The position numbers were made by a program, and so were the translations under genes. 49,841 bases of DNA, taken from the NCBI GenBank assembly GCA_001602845.1, contig LUZE01000161.1, positions 1 through 49,841 of the forward strand, in the 5' to 3' direction. Shown here in pieces: positions 28,088-37,363 of this stretch. The notes under the pieces are model-generated. The model saw only the letters and a program-made list of their open reading frames with translations, was not told the origin of the DNA and searched no databases. How positions within the stretch are numbered: position 1 is the stretch's first letter; the number at the start of each line of letters is the position of its first letter. The DNA comes from Bacteroidales bacterium Bact_13 (GTDB lineage: Bacteria > Bacteroidota > Bacteroidia > Bacteroidales > UBA932).

Positions 28088-28095
28088 CAAAGATA
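28088..28095 (-). promoter_or_regulatory. suf operon -7 box close to the start codon
   Basis: TATCTTTG on the minus strand (CAAAGATA on plus) matches consensus exactly. Eight bases separate it from the sufB ATG, leaving room for only a very short 5' leader. Confidence 0.6.
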
Positions 28096-28105
28096 GCATT
28101 ATTTT

Positions 28106-29170
28106 CTACAGTTGGCGACCGGCTTTCTTGAGCATGCGCTTTACCTTGCGGTTCCGCATGCTCAACCAGTGATCGATCATCTGGTTCTCAATCTCCGGGG
28201 CGTCCAGGACCGCGTTCTTGCGGCGCTTGGATTGGAAAAACCGGAGATAGGCTCCGATATGGCGGCGTTTCTTCTCGTGGTAGATAGCGTCGAACGGTAT
28301 CAGGATGCCGGTATCCTCGATATTATGCATCAAGCGGTTTACCGCCGTGCCGAACATCATCATCTTCGATGTGGCGGAGAGATAGGCGGTAAAGTTCGGC
28401 GGAAGGTTTACTTCCCTCATCTTTGCGGCCGCCTTCAGCTGTTTGTAATCTTCCGCCAGGTCGTCCTTGCTCAAGATCAGGTCCATCAGCCTGGGGTCGG
28501 AAACGGGCATGACCGCCTGGTCTTCCCAGGGGCGGACGAGATCGTCCTTGTCGCCGAAGTGCTTCCAGAGGAAATGATAGATCAAATCCCTGGCGATCGG
28601 GTCGTACGAAGGATAAAGGGTGACCTTCCCGAAGAAATACAGCAGGTCCGGGTTTTTCATGATGATGGCCACAAGGCCATCCCACAGGTTGTCCAGGGCA
28701 AACATGGGCCTTGTCACTTTCTCGGATCCCTGAATGACCGGCGTCACGAAATTGCGTCCCAGTTCTATGACGTGCGGCAGGTACTCATCGATAAACTTTT
28801 TGGAAAAACGAAACTGATGGGAGCTGGCGAGAACGGGCTGTCCATCCTCGTCGAACGTTGCATCCGATCCGAAAAGAAAGCGATAGCCCCCGATGATCAC
28901 CTCGTTGTCCGGATCCCAGACGATCAGCTGCTTGTAGGGCTTCTCCATCTTGTCATATTCGTCCAGGTCTATGGCGTTGCCCGTAGATCCTCCGGCCTCG
29001 CGGAAGGCGACTTCGCGCAGCCGGCCGATTTCCGTAACGACATTGGGGGAATCCTGCCAGGTAACGATGTACAGCTCGTTGTGGCCCTTGTTGGTGTCCT
29101 CCAGTTTCTTGGCGGGGGTAAGCTCGGCTTTGATCAGCTCGACAGGTACAGGATCGATGATGGTTTTCAT
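28106..29170 (-). CDS. glsB: GNAT-fold N-acyltransferase (OlsB/GlsB-like, amino-acid lipid synthesis)
   Basis: A 354-residue acyltransferase of the OlsB/Acetyltransf_5 family: [60 protein letters not shown] and [12 protein letters not shown]. OlsB-type enzymes put the first acyl chain on the amino group of an amino acid; in Bacteroides the homologue GlsB makes N-acyl glycine for glycine lipids. It lies 13 bases after a PlsC-type O-acyltransferase, the GlsA arrangement, which supports glycine-lipid synthesis. The start at 29170 ([12 protein letters not shown]) was chosen because the longer frame overlaps the upstream gene by 68 bp. The symbol is by analogy. Confidence 0.8.
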   Translation of the reverse strand: MKTIIDPVPVELIKAELTPAKKLEDTNKGHNELYIVTWQDSPNVVTEIGRLREVAFREAGGSTGNAIDLDEYDKMEKPYKQLIVWDPDNEVIIGGYRFLFGSDATFDEDGQPVLASSHQFRFSKKFIDEYLPHVIELGRNFVTPVIQGSEKVTRPMFALDNLWDGLVAIIMKNPDLLYFFGKVTLYPSYDPIARDLIYHFLWKHFGDKDDLVRPWEDQAVMPVSDPRLMDLILSKDDLAEDYKQLKAAAKMREVNLPPNFTAYLSATSKMMMFGTAVNRLMHNIEDTGILIPFDAIYHEKKRRHIGAYLRFFQSKRRKNAVLDAPEIENQMIDHWLSMRNRKVKRMLKKAGRQL

Positions 29171-29183
29171 AGGGCGGATGGTG

Positions 29184-30041
29184 TCAGTCGATATGTGAAG
29201 GCCAGGGATTGGAAACAATGCCCGCCATGTCAAGCATGGTCTTGTGTGCAAGGTCGCGCATGCGTGCTGCCTCGTCCCTTCGCGCCGCCTTGAGATCGGG
29301 CACGATGGGATCGCCCACGTGGATGGTCAGCAGCGGTTCTCCCTTGCCAAAGAGCTTGCGCCAACCGGTACGGGGCCGGAAAGTAATGATCATCGGAACG
29401 ATGGGGAGGGCATACCGGTAGGCCATGTTGAAGGCGCCGGTCTTGAAGGGCCTGAGCGGAGCATAGTATTTCCAGCTGCAACTTTCCGGGAAGATGTGGA
29501 TCCACCGTTTGCGGGAATGCAATTCATCCATCGCCTCGTTGAACTTCCGCAGTCCGCCGTAATCTTCGGGGATGGCGATGCCACCGATATATTTCATGAT
29601 GAATCCGTCCTTGCCGTTGAACGGCTGGGCGTACATGGGAATCCATGCCGTCCGGAAACGCATCGCCTGCAGTACGCAAAGCATATCCCACCGGTGGACG
29701 TGATTGCACACGGTCATTACGCCGCCGGCAAAAAGCTTGCGGTTCTGGCGGATTTTCTCGCGCCCTTCGATCTTGAGCCCGAACCGGATCCGGTTCAAAG
29801 GGAAGGCCACGGTCCAGGCGACCAGGTACACAAGCGCGTGCAAGATTTTAAATTTCAGCGACTTGTCAAGATATGTGTACGTTTCGTCAAAGGCAATGTC
29901 CTTGTTTTTCCCGCGGATGGGTGCCATCCGGGTGAAAGGGTTGTCCCCGGAGAAATCCGCTATCGGTTCCGGCACATAGACCCCTTCCGAAACCATGAAG
30001 TTCCGATATGCCGGCCCGAATGAAGAATAATCCTTTGTCAT
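29184..30041 (-). CDS. glsA: PlsC-type O-acyltransferase (GlsA-like)
   Basis: A 285-residue lysophospholipid acyltransferase with the HX4D catalytic motif in TVCNHVHRWDMLCVL near residue 110 and the FPESCSWKYYAPLRPFKTGA block near residue 190, followed by PIVPMIITFRPRTG. In Bacteroides, GlsA adds the second acyl chain to N-acyl glycine after GlsB. The next gene downstream is the OlsB/GlsB-like enzyme. The start at 30041 (MTKDYSSFGPAYR) is the second ATG and follows a -7 box by 11 bases, so the leader is very short. Confidence 0.8.
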   Translation of the reverse strand: MTKDYSSFGPAYRNFMVSEGVYVPEPIADFSGDNPFTRMAPIRGKNKDIAFDETYTYLDKSLKFKILHALVYLVAWTVAFPLNRIRFGLKIEGREKIRQNRKLFAGGVMTVCNHVHRWDMLCVLQAMRFRTAWIPMYAQPFNGKDGFIMKYIGGIAIPEDYGGLRKFNEAMDELHSRKRWIHIFPESCSWKYYAPLRPFKTGAFNMAYRYALPIVPMIITFRPRTGWRKLFGKGEPLLTIHVGDPIVPDLKAARRDEAARMRDLAHKTMLDMAGIVSNPWPSHID

Positions 30042-30052
30042 ACTTAACCACA

Positions 30053-30088
30053 CAAATGTAATAAAAAAGAAAAAAAGTTATACCTTTG
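30053..30088. promoter_or_regulatory. Divergent promoters: glsA-like (minus) and tRNA-Gln (plus)
   Basis: TACATTTG on the minus strand (30053-30060) serves the acyltransferase pair. TACCTTTG on the plus strand (30081-30088) lies 128 bases upstream of tRNA-Gln. No convincing -33 elements are seen in the A-rich spacer. Confidence 0.55.
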
Positions 30089-30216
30089 CACTTTCCAGCC
30101 GGACCTCACCGCCAGTGGTTAACGGGCGGCATCAGCCGCTAGCGGAGACCGGGCAGCGGAGACCCTGCGGGATAGCAAGGTCGGAGCGAGGGGGTTCGGG
30201 GGCAGTGCCCCCGTAA
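30089..30216 (+). other. GC-rich leader upstream of tRNA-Gln with hairpin
   Basis: A noncoding stretch with the palindrome CCGCTAGCGG, two copies of GCGGAGACC and a 7-bp hairpin CGGGGGC / GCCCCCG (30197-30213) that ends three bases before the mature tRNA 5' end. The sequence from about 30170 to 30213 resembles repeats I associate with Bacteroidales intergenic DNA, but that memory is not verified here. The hairpin may help 5' processing. Confidence 0.45.
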
Positions 30217-30287
30217 TGAGATATGGTGTAATGGTAGCACAACAGATTTTGGTTCTGTTTGTTCAGGTTCGAATCCTGATATCTCAA
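30217..30287 (+). tRNA. tRNA-Gln (anticodon TTG)
   Basis: A 71-nt cloverleaf. The acceptor stem TGAGATA pairs with TATCTCA, the D-loop contains AATGGTAGCA, the anticodon stem ACAGA/TCTGT encloses the loop TTTTGGT with anticodon TTG, and the T-arm is CAGGTTCGAATCCTG. The discriminator base is A and CCA is not encoded. Confidence 0.96.
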
Positions 30288-30302
30288 CAAAGTAACCAAT
30301 TC

Positions 30303-30395
30303 AATACACCACTGTGGAACCTCCGAGTAGTCTGAACCTCAGCGACGGGCACCCATGCACCGGGTCCCCGGCCAGGTGGTGTATTCCCAACCACC
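30303..30395 (+). promoter_or_regulatory. Candidate structured leader with mutually exclusive hairpins
   Basis: A 10-bp stem joins AATACACCAC (30303-30312) to GTGGTGTATT (30376-30385), closing a region with two internal hairpins (CTG-AACCT-CAG, and a CGGG/CCCG plus ACCC/GGGT stem). The right arm can instead pair downstream: GGTGGT (30375-30380) with ACCACC (30390-30395), which touches the ATG at 30396. The two pairings exclude each other, the layout of a riboswitch or thermosensor. I do not recognise it as a known class. No promoter lies between it and tRNA-Gln, so the mRNA may be cut from the tRNA transcript. Confidence 0.5.
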
Positions 30396-31034
30396 ATGGC
30401 ACTATACCTCAAGAAAGAACTCGAAGATGACGCCCGGATCTACGTCTGGGAAATCACGGAGACCGAAGAAGAGCTGATGGCCAATACGGCCGTCCCTGAC
30501 AACGAGCTGGAAGAACTCCAGTACACGCGCAGCGAAGCCCGCCGAAGGGAGAAGCTTGCCGAGCGCGCCCTGCTGAACGAGATCTTTCCCGAAAAGCTCT
30601 ATCTGGGCCACCACGACAACGGCAAGCCGTATCTCCAGAATACGGCCATGGAGATCAGCATCTCCCACACCAACCGTTTCGTGGCCATCCTGCTCAGCCC
30701 CGACGAGAACCTGGGCATCGACATCGAAAGCCTCGACCGGGATTTCTCGGCCGTGGAGAAAAAGGCGCTCAGCGAAGACGAGATCGAAGACCTGGAGGAC
30801 GACAAGCGGAAGACGCTGCAGCTGGCCATCTACTGGTGCGCCAAGGAGGCCATCTACAAGAGGATGTCCATCTCCGGCGTCGATTTCGCCGAGCAGATCG
30901 AGGTCGAGCGCTTTACGCCCCGCGACGAAGGCGAGATCGAGGCGACGTTCTACCACAAGGACGGCACGGAGCTCGAATTCGAGCTCAGCTACGAGGTGTT
31001 CGAGAACCATGTGATGGTCTGGGTTGTAGGATAA
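30396..31034 (+). CDS. 4'-phosphopantetheinyl transferase superfamily protein
   Basis: A 212-residue Sfp/AcpS-superfamily enzyme. The signature residues are in ISISHTNRFVAILLS, LGIDIESL and WCAKEAIYKRM, which bind CoA and Mg2+. It transfers the phosphopantetheine arm from CoA to a serine of carrier proteins. In Bacteroidota it may modify acyl carrier protein or other carrier domains; no polyketide or peptide synthetase is seen in this window. It lies just after the candidate switch leader and 26 bases before tyrS. Confidence 0.88.
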   Translation: MALYLKKELEDDARIYVWEITETEEELMANTAVPDNELEELQYTRSEARRREKLAERALLNEIFPEKLYLGHHDNGKPYLQNTAMEISISHTNRFVAILLSPDENLGIDIESLDRDFSAVEKKALSEDEIEDLEDDKRKTLQLAIYWCAKEAIYKRMSISGVDFAEQIEVERFTPRDEGEIEATFYHKDGTELEFELSYEVFENHVMVWVVG

Positions 31035-31060
31035 TAACATAAAAACTGACACGAGAGGAG

Positions 31061-32349
<1,289 letters not shown>

Positions 32350-32350
<1 letters not shown>

Positions 32351-32694
32351 TGGAAAGCGAAACCACCCGACAGCAGAAAGTCGCCCGCCAGATCCAGAAG
32401 GACCTGGCCGAGATGATCCGCGCACGCGGCATGGCTGCGTATGACGGCGCGCTGGTCACGGTAAGCGGCGTGAAAATCAGCCCCGACCTGGCCCTGGCCA
32501 AGGTCTATGTCAGCATCTTTCCGTCCGCCAAGGCGAAGGATGTGATGCAGCGCCTCCAGGATGAGACGTCGCGGCTCCGCGGCGCGCTCGGACGCAGGGT
32601 GGCGAAGCAGCTCCGCATCGTGCCGGAACTGAATTTCTATCTGGACGATTCGCTCGACTACGTGGAGCACATCGACGAGTTGCTGAAAAAATAA
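32350..32694 (+). CDS. rbfA: 30S ribosome-binding factor RbfA
   Basis: A 114-residue RbfA with the KH-like fold: TRQQKVARQIQKDLAEMI at the start, ALVTVSGVKISPDLALAKVY and the C-terminal LRIVPELNFYLDDSLDYVEH. It helps 16S rRNA 5' end maturation and 30S assembly. It is coupled to tyrS by a one-base overlap, and the LolC/E-type permease begins 16 bases after it. Confidence 0.97.
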
Positions 32695-32710
32695 ACCGGC
32701 GGGGTTTCCG

Positions 32711-33925
32711 ATGAATCTCTCCCGGTTCATAGCGCGGCGCTATCTGTTTGCGAAAAAGTCGCACCAGGTGATCAACATCATCTCCATCATCGCGGCGACG
32801 GGCATCGCGGTCGGATGCGCCGCACTGGTAATTATCCTGTCCATTTACAACGGGTTCGATTCCGTAGTGCGCAGCCTCAACGACTCGCACACGCCCGACG
32901 TGCTGGTGACGCCCGCGCAGGGCAAGGTTTTCTCGCCGGACAGCCGGTTTGATTTCCTGCGCGAGGACCCGCGCGTGAAGGCGGCGTGCGGGGTGCTGGA
33001 GGAGAGCGTGTTCCTGCAGTACGGCGAACGCAACAAGGTGGTCGTGGCCCGGGGCGTCGATTCGCTGTACGAACAGGTGACGGGCCTGCGCGACTACCTG
33101 GTGGAAGGGCGGTTCGAGCTCATGTACGGCGACCTGCCGCAGGTGGTGCTGGGGCGCACGGTCGCACTGGAGCTGGGCCTGAAGACGGCCTTCCTGCTGC
33201 CGGTCACGGCCTGGTTCCCCAGCCGTACGAAGCAGGTGGACCTGCTCAATCCCCTGGCCTCGCTCCGGCAGAAGCGGCTGTATCCCGCCGGCATCGTGGC
33301 GCTGGACCAGGATTTTGACCAGAAGTACATGTTCATGCCGCTCGATGTCCTGCAGGACCTGCTTGAATACACCAATGAGGTGTCGGGCGTCGAGATCTAC
33401 CTGAATCCGGAAGGGCTGGACCGTCGGGAGATGGCTTCTCGCCAGGTGCTCTCCGACCTGCGCGGGCGGCTGGGCGACGAATTCGTCGTGCGCGACCGCC
33501 AGCAGCAGAACAGCACGCTCTACCGGCTGCTGAAATATGAGAAGGCGGCTATCTACCTGATCCTGCTGTTCGTGATGCTGATTATCTCGGTCAACATATA
33601 TGGCTCTCTGTCGATGCTCATCATCGAGAAGCGCGACGACATCGCGACGCTGCAGGCAATGGGCGCCGACGGGAAACTGGTGGAGCAGATCTTCGTCCGG
33701 GAGGGATGGATGATCTCGCTGCTGGGCATCCTGGCCGGCGTGGCCGTGGGCTTGCTGGTCTGCTGGCTGCAGCAGCGTTTCGGACTGGTGAAGATGCCAG
33801 GCAATTTCGTGGTGAGCGCCTATCCGGTGGACGTACAGGTGCGCGACATCGCCCTGATCGCCGTCGGCGTCGCCCTCATCGGCTGGCTCATCTCGCTCCT
33901 CACCCGCCGCATGACAGAACGGTAG
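32711..33925 (+). CDS. FtsX-like ABC permease (LolC/LolE type)
   Basis: A 404-residue permease with the LolC/E N-terminus (FIARRYLFAKKSHQVINIIS, then IAVGCAALVIILSIYNGF), a large periplasmic domain (about residues 45-270) and three C-terminal membrane segments. The conserved cytoplasmic loop SMLIIEKRDDIATLQAMGAD contacts the ATPase partner. The family extracts lipoproteins from the inner membrane for transport to the outer membrane. No matching ATPase (LolD) lies next to it. Placement after tyrS-rbfA suggests co-transcription. Confidence 0.88.
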   Translation: MNLSRFIARRYLFAKKSHQVINIISIIAATGIAVGCAALVIILSIYNGFDSVVRSLNDSHTPDVLVTPAQGKVFSPDSRFDFLREDPRVKAACGVLEESVFLQYGERNKVVVARGVDSLYEQVTGLRDYLVEGRFELMYGDLPQVVLGRTVALELGLKTAFLLPVTAWFPSRTKQVDLLNPLASLRQKRLYPAGIVALDQDFDQKYMFMPLDVLQDLLEYTNEVSGVEIYLNPEGLDRREMASRQVLSDLRGRLGDEFVVRDRQQQNSTLYRLLKYEKAAIYLILLFVMLIISVNIYGSLSMLIIEKRDDIATLQAMGADGKLVEQIFVREGWMISLLGILAGVAVGLLVCWLQQRFGLVKMPGNFVVSAYPVDVQVRDIALIAVGVALIGWLISLLTRRMTER

Positions 33926-33930
33926 AGGGG

Positions 33931-34368
33931 TTAAGGGCGTTGGGACTTGAAGAAGTCGGTCATGAGGCGGGAGCAGTCGGGGGCGAGGATGCCGGCGGTG
34001 ACTTCGGTGCGGGGATGGAGGAGCGACGGAAAAAAGAGCGTGTAGCCCCGCTTCGGATCGTCAGCCCCGTAGACCAGACGGCCCAGCTGAGCCCAGGCCA
34101 GCGCCGCCGCACACATCGGACACGGCTCCACCGTCACATATAACGTACAGTCATTCAGATATTTCCCGCCAAGAAACCCCGCAGCCATCCCGATCAGCTG
34201 CATCTCCGCATGCGCCGTCACGTCCGTGAGCCGCTCCGTCAGATTGTGCGCCCGCGCAATGACGCGCCCGCCGCAGACCACAACGCCGCCAATCGGCACT
34301 TCCCGCTCCGCCAAAGCACGCTGTGCCTCCCGCAACGCCTCCCGCATGTATTGTTCGTCATCCTTCAT
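33931..34368 (-). CDS. tadA: tRNA-specific adenosine deaminase
   Basis: A cytidine-deaminase fold enzyme with the zinc site in TAHAEMQL (HAE) and EPCPMCAAAL (PCxxC). This family deaminates A34 to inosine in tRNA-Arg. The start at 34368 (MKDDEQYMREALREAQRA) fits the family; an ATG at 34386 adds six residues. The 3' end lies five bases from the stop of the convergent permease. It is divergent from the large peptidase-barrel gene, with back-to-back -7 boxes between them. Confidence 0.95.
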   Translation of the reverse strand: MKDDEQYMREALREAQRALAEREVPIGGVVVCGGRVIARAHNLTERLTDVTAHAEMQLIGMAAGFLGGKYLNDCTLYVTVEPCPMCAAALAWAQLGRLVYGADDPKRGYTLFFPSLLHPRTEVTAGILAPDCSRLMTDFFKSQRP

Positions 34369-34416
34369 TTCTGTCCGAAACGGCATAGTTTTTTCATCCG
34401 TGACCTATTTTTCATG

Positions 34417-34433
34417 CAAATATAATAAATTTG
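34417..34433. promoter_or_regulatory. Back-to-back -7 boxes between tadA and the peptidase-barrel gene
   Basis: TATATTTG on the minus strand (34417-34424) and TAAATTTG on the plus strand (34426-34433) are separated by one base, together forming a near-palindrome with CAAAT and ATTTG ends. Both fit TAnnTTTG. Simultaneous open complexes are unlikely, so the two genes may compete for polymerase. Confidence 0.6.
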
Positions 34434-34450
34434 CACCGCCAATTGAATAT

Positions 34451-37360
34451 ATGACCCGGAAGCTTCTCATCCTCCTCACCCTGACGGTGCTGGCTGCCCT
34501 GCCGGCCCGCGCCCAATACTACCAGACGGGCAGCAACCCGTCCGGTACGCGCTGGAACCATATCAGCGGTGAGCATTTCGAAGTCATCTACCCCCGCGAG
34601 ATCGACTCCCTCGCCCGGGAATTCCTCTTCGCCTTCGAGCGTGACCGCGCCGCCGACCTGGCCGGACTCCGCATCCAGTCGGAACGGGTGCCGATGATCC
34701 TGCACCCCTACGACATGTACAGCAACGGAACCGTCGTCTGGGCGCCCAAGCGCGTCGAACTGATGACGACCCCGCCTTTCGAGGCCCTCTATCCGATGGA
34801 CTGGGAGACCCAGCTCTCCACCCACGAAGGCCGCCACCTGGGCCAGATGGCCCATTACACGAGAGGCATCTACCGCGTGTTGATGTTCCTCACGGGCGAG
34901 CAGGGCATCGGCGTGGGCGTCGGCCTCTATCCTTCGAAGACCCTGCTGGAAGGCGACGCCGTGCAGAACGAGACCGACCTGACCGGTGCCGGCCGCGGCC
35001 GCAATCCCGAATTCCTGAAATTCTACCACGCCTCGTTCCTCGAAAAGGATTTCCGTAAATACGACGACTGGCGCTACGGCTCCTACCACCGGTACAATCC
35101 CAGCAAATACGCCTTCGGCTACATGATCAACAGTACGATGCGCGACAATTCCGGCAACTATTTCGTGACGGGCGACATCATGGCCGAACAGGTCCGGAGC
35201 TGGTGGCGCTTCTTCAGCGTGTCGCACCGCAGCTATATCCGCGCCTCCGGCCTGACCACGCGCAAGAACTGGCGCCTGGCCGTGTCGCGCTACACCCAGC
35301 GGTGGGACTGGGAATACAAGACACGCGCACCGTACACGATCTCTACGGCCCTCATCCCGGAACGGCCGAAATACTATACGGAATTCGACAACCCGCTGCT
35401 GCTCCCGGACGGCCTTTATGCGACGATGGCAGGCCTGCAGGATGAACGTCACCTGGTCCGCATCGATTCGCTGGGCGACCACCATCGCCGGCACACCCTG
35501 TCGGGCAACACCAGCTCGCTGGCCGCCGACGGCGACGGCGCGCTGTTCTCGGAAATCATCCCCGACCCGCGCTGGGAACACCGCAGTTGGTCGGTCATCC
35601 GCCGTTACGACGCAACCACCAACCGCGTGGAGACCCTGACCCGCAAGACGCGCTACGTCAATCCCGTCCCCGCGGGCGACGCGATCCTGGCCATCGACTA
35701 CAAGGTCACGGGAGGCTCGGATATCGTGGTCCTCGACCGGGAAGGCCACCTGACCGACCGGATCGCCGCCCCGGCAGGCACGCAGGCCCTCAACGCCGCC
35801 CGGCTCGGAGAGACCCTCTATGTCTCGGCCCTGTCCCACGAAGGCGCTGCCATCTACCGGCTCGGCGACACGGGGTGGAAGGCCGTCCTCGGCCCGCAGA
35901 AAAAGGCCATCCGCGACATGCGCCCGGCCGGTGACAGCCTCCTCTATTTCATCTCCGACCTCGACGGCATCAGCAACGTCTACGCTTACCGGCCCGACGA
36001 AGATGAAGAAGAACTGCGGTTCGAGCAGTGGACCACCGTCCCGGTGAGTGCCGCCCACCCGTTCCTGGGAGAAGACGGCTCCCTGTACGTGTCCAACTAT
36101 GACGCGCTCGGCTACCGTCCCGTTCGCGTAGACGCCGACAGCCTGGACCGGAAGGACGCTTCGTTCTTCCTGGCCTACGAAGAGCCGACGGCAGGACGCA
36201 ATAGCCGGCAGGCCACCGGATACATTCCGCCGCGCTCCGAAGAGCGGGAGGCCCAACTGCGCGCCGATATCGACTCGCTGGAAAGCCACCCGTACAGCAA
36301 GGTGCTGCACGGCATCCATATCCATTCCTGGTTCCCGTTCTATGCCGACCCCGACCGCATCATCAACGACATCGGCCGCTTCAACCTCGATAACTGGTAC
36401 CGGTTCATCGCACCGGGCGCCACGGTGATTTCGCAGAACAACCTCGGCACCCTCGCGGCCATCCTCGGCTACTCGTGGCGGCAGGACAAGAACCTGCATG
36501 GCGCGCACCTGAACCTGAGCTATTCGGGACTCTACCCCGTGTTCGAGGTCGCCGTCGATTATAACGACCGCCTCCGGCAGAATATCGTCTACGAATTCGA
36601 CCAGAATTCGCTCCGGAATACGACCTATTCGTATGAGCGGAACGCCCTGACCGCGGTAGCCATGGCCTACGTGCCGCTCAACCTGTCGCGCGGCGGGTGG
36701 AACCGCCAGCTCACACCGCAGCTGAGCTACTCGATGACCAACGACCGGGCCCGCTTCGAATATGCCGGCAAGACCCTGGAGATCCCCGTCAACCAGCTGC
36801 TCCGCGCCAGCGTCAGCTACTACTCGATGCTTTCACAGCCGGCAGCGCGCATCCGTCCGCGCCTGGGCCTGGGCCTGAGCGTCAGCGGCCAGCTCCAGCT
36901 GGGCGTCAGCAACCTCGAGCCGCACTGGATGAACGCAGTCAACGTCTACGGCTATCTGCCCGGTTTCGGCAAGGAAGACAACTTCAAGCTGACGTACAAC
37001 TACCAGCAGCAGGGCGGAAGCCTGCTCACCACCCAGAACATGGTGAAACTGCCGCGGGGATACAACAAGGATGAGTTCATCCTGAAGAACTACCACGGCT
37101 TCTCGCTCGACTACGCGCTGCCCATCAACACCGACGGCATCAGCGGCGGCTGGCTCTTCTATTTCAAGCGGCTACAACTCATTCCCTTCGTGGATTACGG
37201 CTTCGACGCCGACCAGCAGTTCTTCTCGTACGGCGGCGCGGCGCTCGTCAACACCCAGCTGTTCCGCATCGGCAAGGAACTCCGGTTCGGCGTGCAGTAC
37301 GCCCGCACGATGGAAGGCGGCCGCGGCCAATTCAAATTCGTCCTCAGCTCCGGTTTCTAA
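34451..37360 (+). CDS. Outer-membrane protein: gluzincin-like peptidase domain, TolB-like propeller, beta-barrel
   Basis: A 969-residue exported protein (signal peptide ending ALPARAQ). The N-terminal domain has HEXXH as HEGRH at residues 125-129 and a downstream Glu167 in LLEGDAVQNETDL, the layout of gluzincin zinc peptidases of the peptidase MA type. Residues of roughly 330-620 form repeats like a TolB beta-propeller (SDLDGISNVYAYRPDEDEEE). The last 300 or so residues are alternating amphipathic strands ending FKFVLSSGF, with a C-terminal aromatic, as in outer-membrane barrels. It is probably a barrel-anchored surface or periplasmic peptidase. No substrate is known. The ATG at 34451 was chosen for its signal peptide and the -7 box 17 bases upstream. 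The second pnuC begins three bases after the stop. Confidence 0.75.
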   Translation: MTRKLLILLTLTVLAALPARAQYYQTGSNPSGTRWNHISGEHFEVIYPREIDSLAREFLFAFERDRAADLAGLRIQSERVPMILHPYDMYSNGTVVWAPKRVELMTTPPFEALYPMDWETQLSTHEGRHLGQMAHYTRGIYRVLMFLTGEQGIGVGVGLYPSKTLLEGDAVQNETDLTGAGRGRNPEFLKFYHASFLEKDFRKYDDWRYGSYHRYNPSKYAFGYMINSTMRDNSGNYFVTGDIMAEQVRSWWRFFSVSHRSYIRASGLTTRKNWRLAVSRYTQRWDWEYKTRAPYTISTALIPERPKYYTEFDNPLLLPDGLYATMAGLQDERHLVRIDSLGDHHRRHTLSGNTSSLAADGDGALFSEIIPDPRWEHRSWSVIRRYDATTNRVETLTRKTRYVNPVPAGDAILAIDYKVTGGSDIVVLDREGHLTDRIAAPAGTQALNAARLGETLYVSALSHEGAAIYRLGDTGWKAVLGPQKKAIRDMRPAGDSLLYFISDLDGISNVYAYRPDEDEEELRFEQWTTVPVSAAHPFLGEDGSLYVSNYDALGYRPVRVDADSLDRKDASFFLAYEEPTAGRNSRQATGYIPPRSEEREAQLRADIDSLESHPYSKVLHGIHIHSWFPFYADPDRIINDIGRFNLDNWYRFIAPGATVISQNNLGTLAAILGYSWRQDKNLHGAHLNLSYSGLYPVFEVAVDYNDRLRQNIVYEFDQNSLRNTTYSYERNALTAVAMAYVPLNLSRGGWNRQLTPQLSYSMTNDRARFEYAGKTLEIPVNQLLRASVSYYSMLSQPAARIRPRLGLGLSVSGQLQLGVSNLEPHWMNAVNVYGYLPGFGKEDNFKLTYNYQQQGGSLLTTQNMVKLPRGYNKDEFILKNYHGFSLDYALPINTDGISGGWLFYFKRLQLIPFVDYGFDADQQFFSYGGAALVNTQLFRIGKELRFGVQYARTMEGGRGQFKFVLSSGF

Positions 37361-37363
37361 ATA

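Noticed and set aside
30217-30385. Known riboswitch or T-box upstream of the phosphopantetheinyl transferase and tyrS
   Set aside because: I see no T-box sequence, no specifier loop and no motif of a riboswitch class I know, so only a structured leader of unknown type is claimed.
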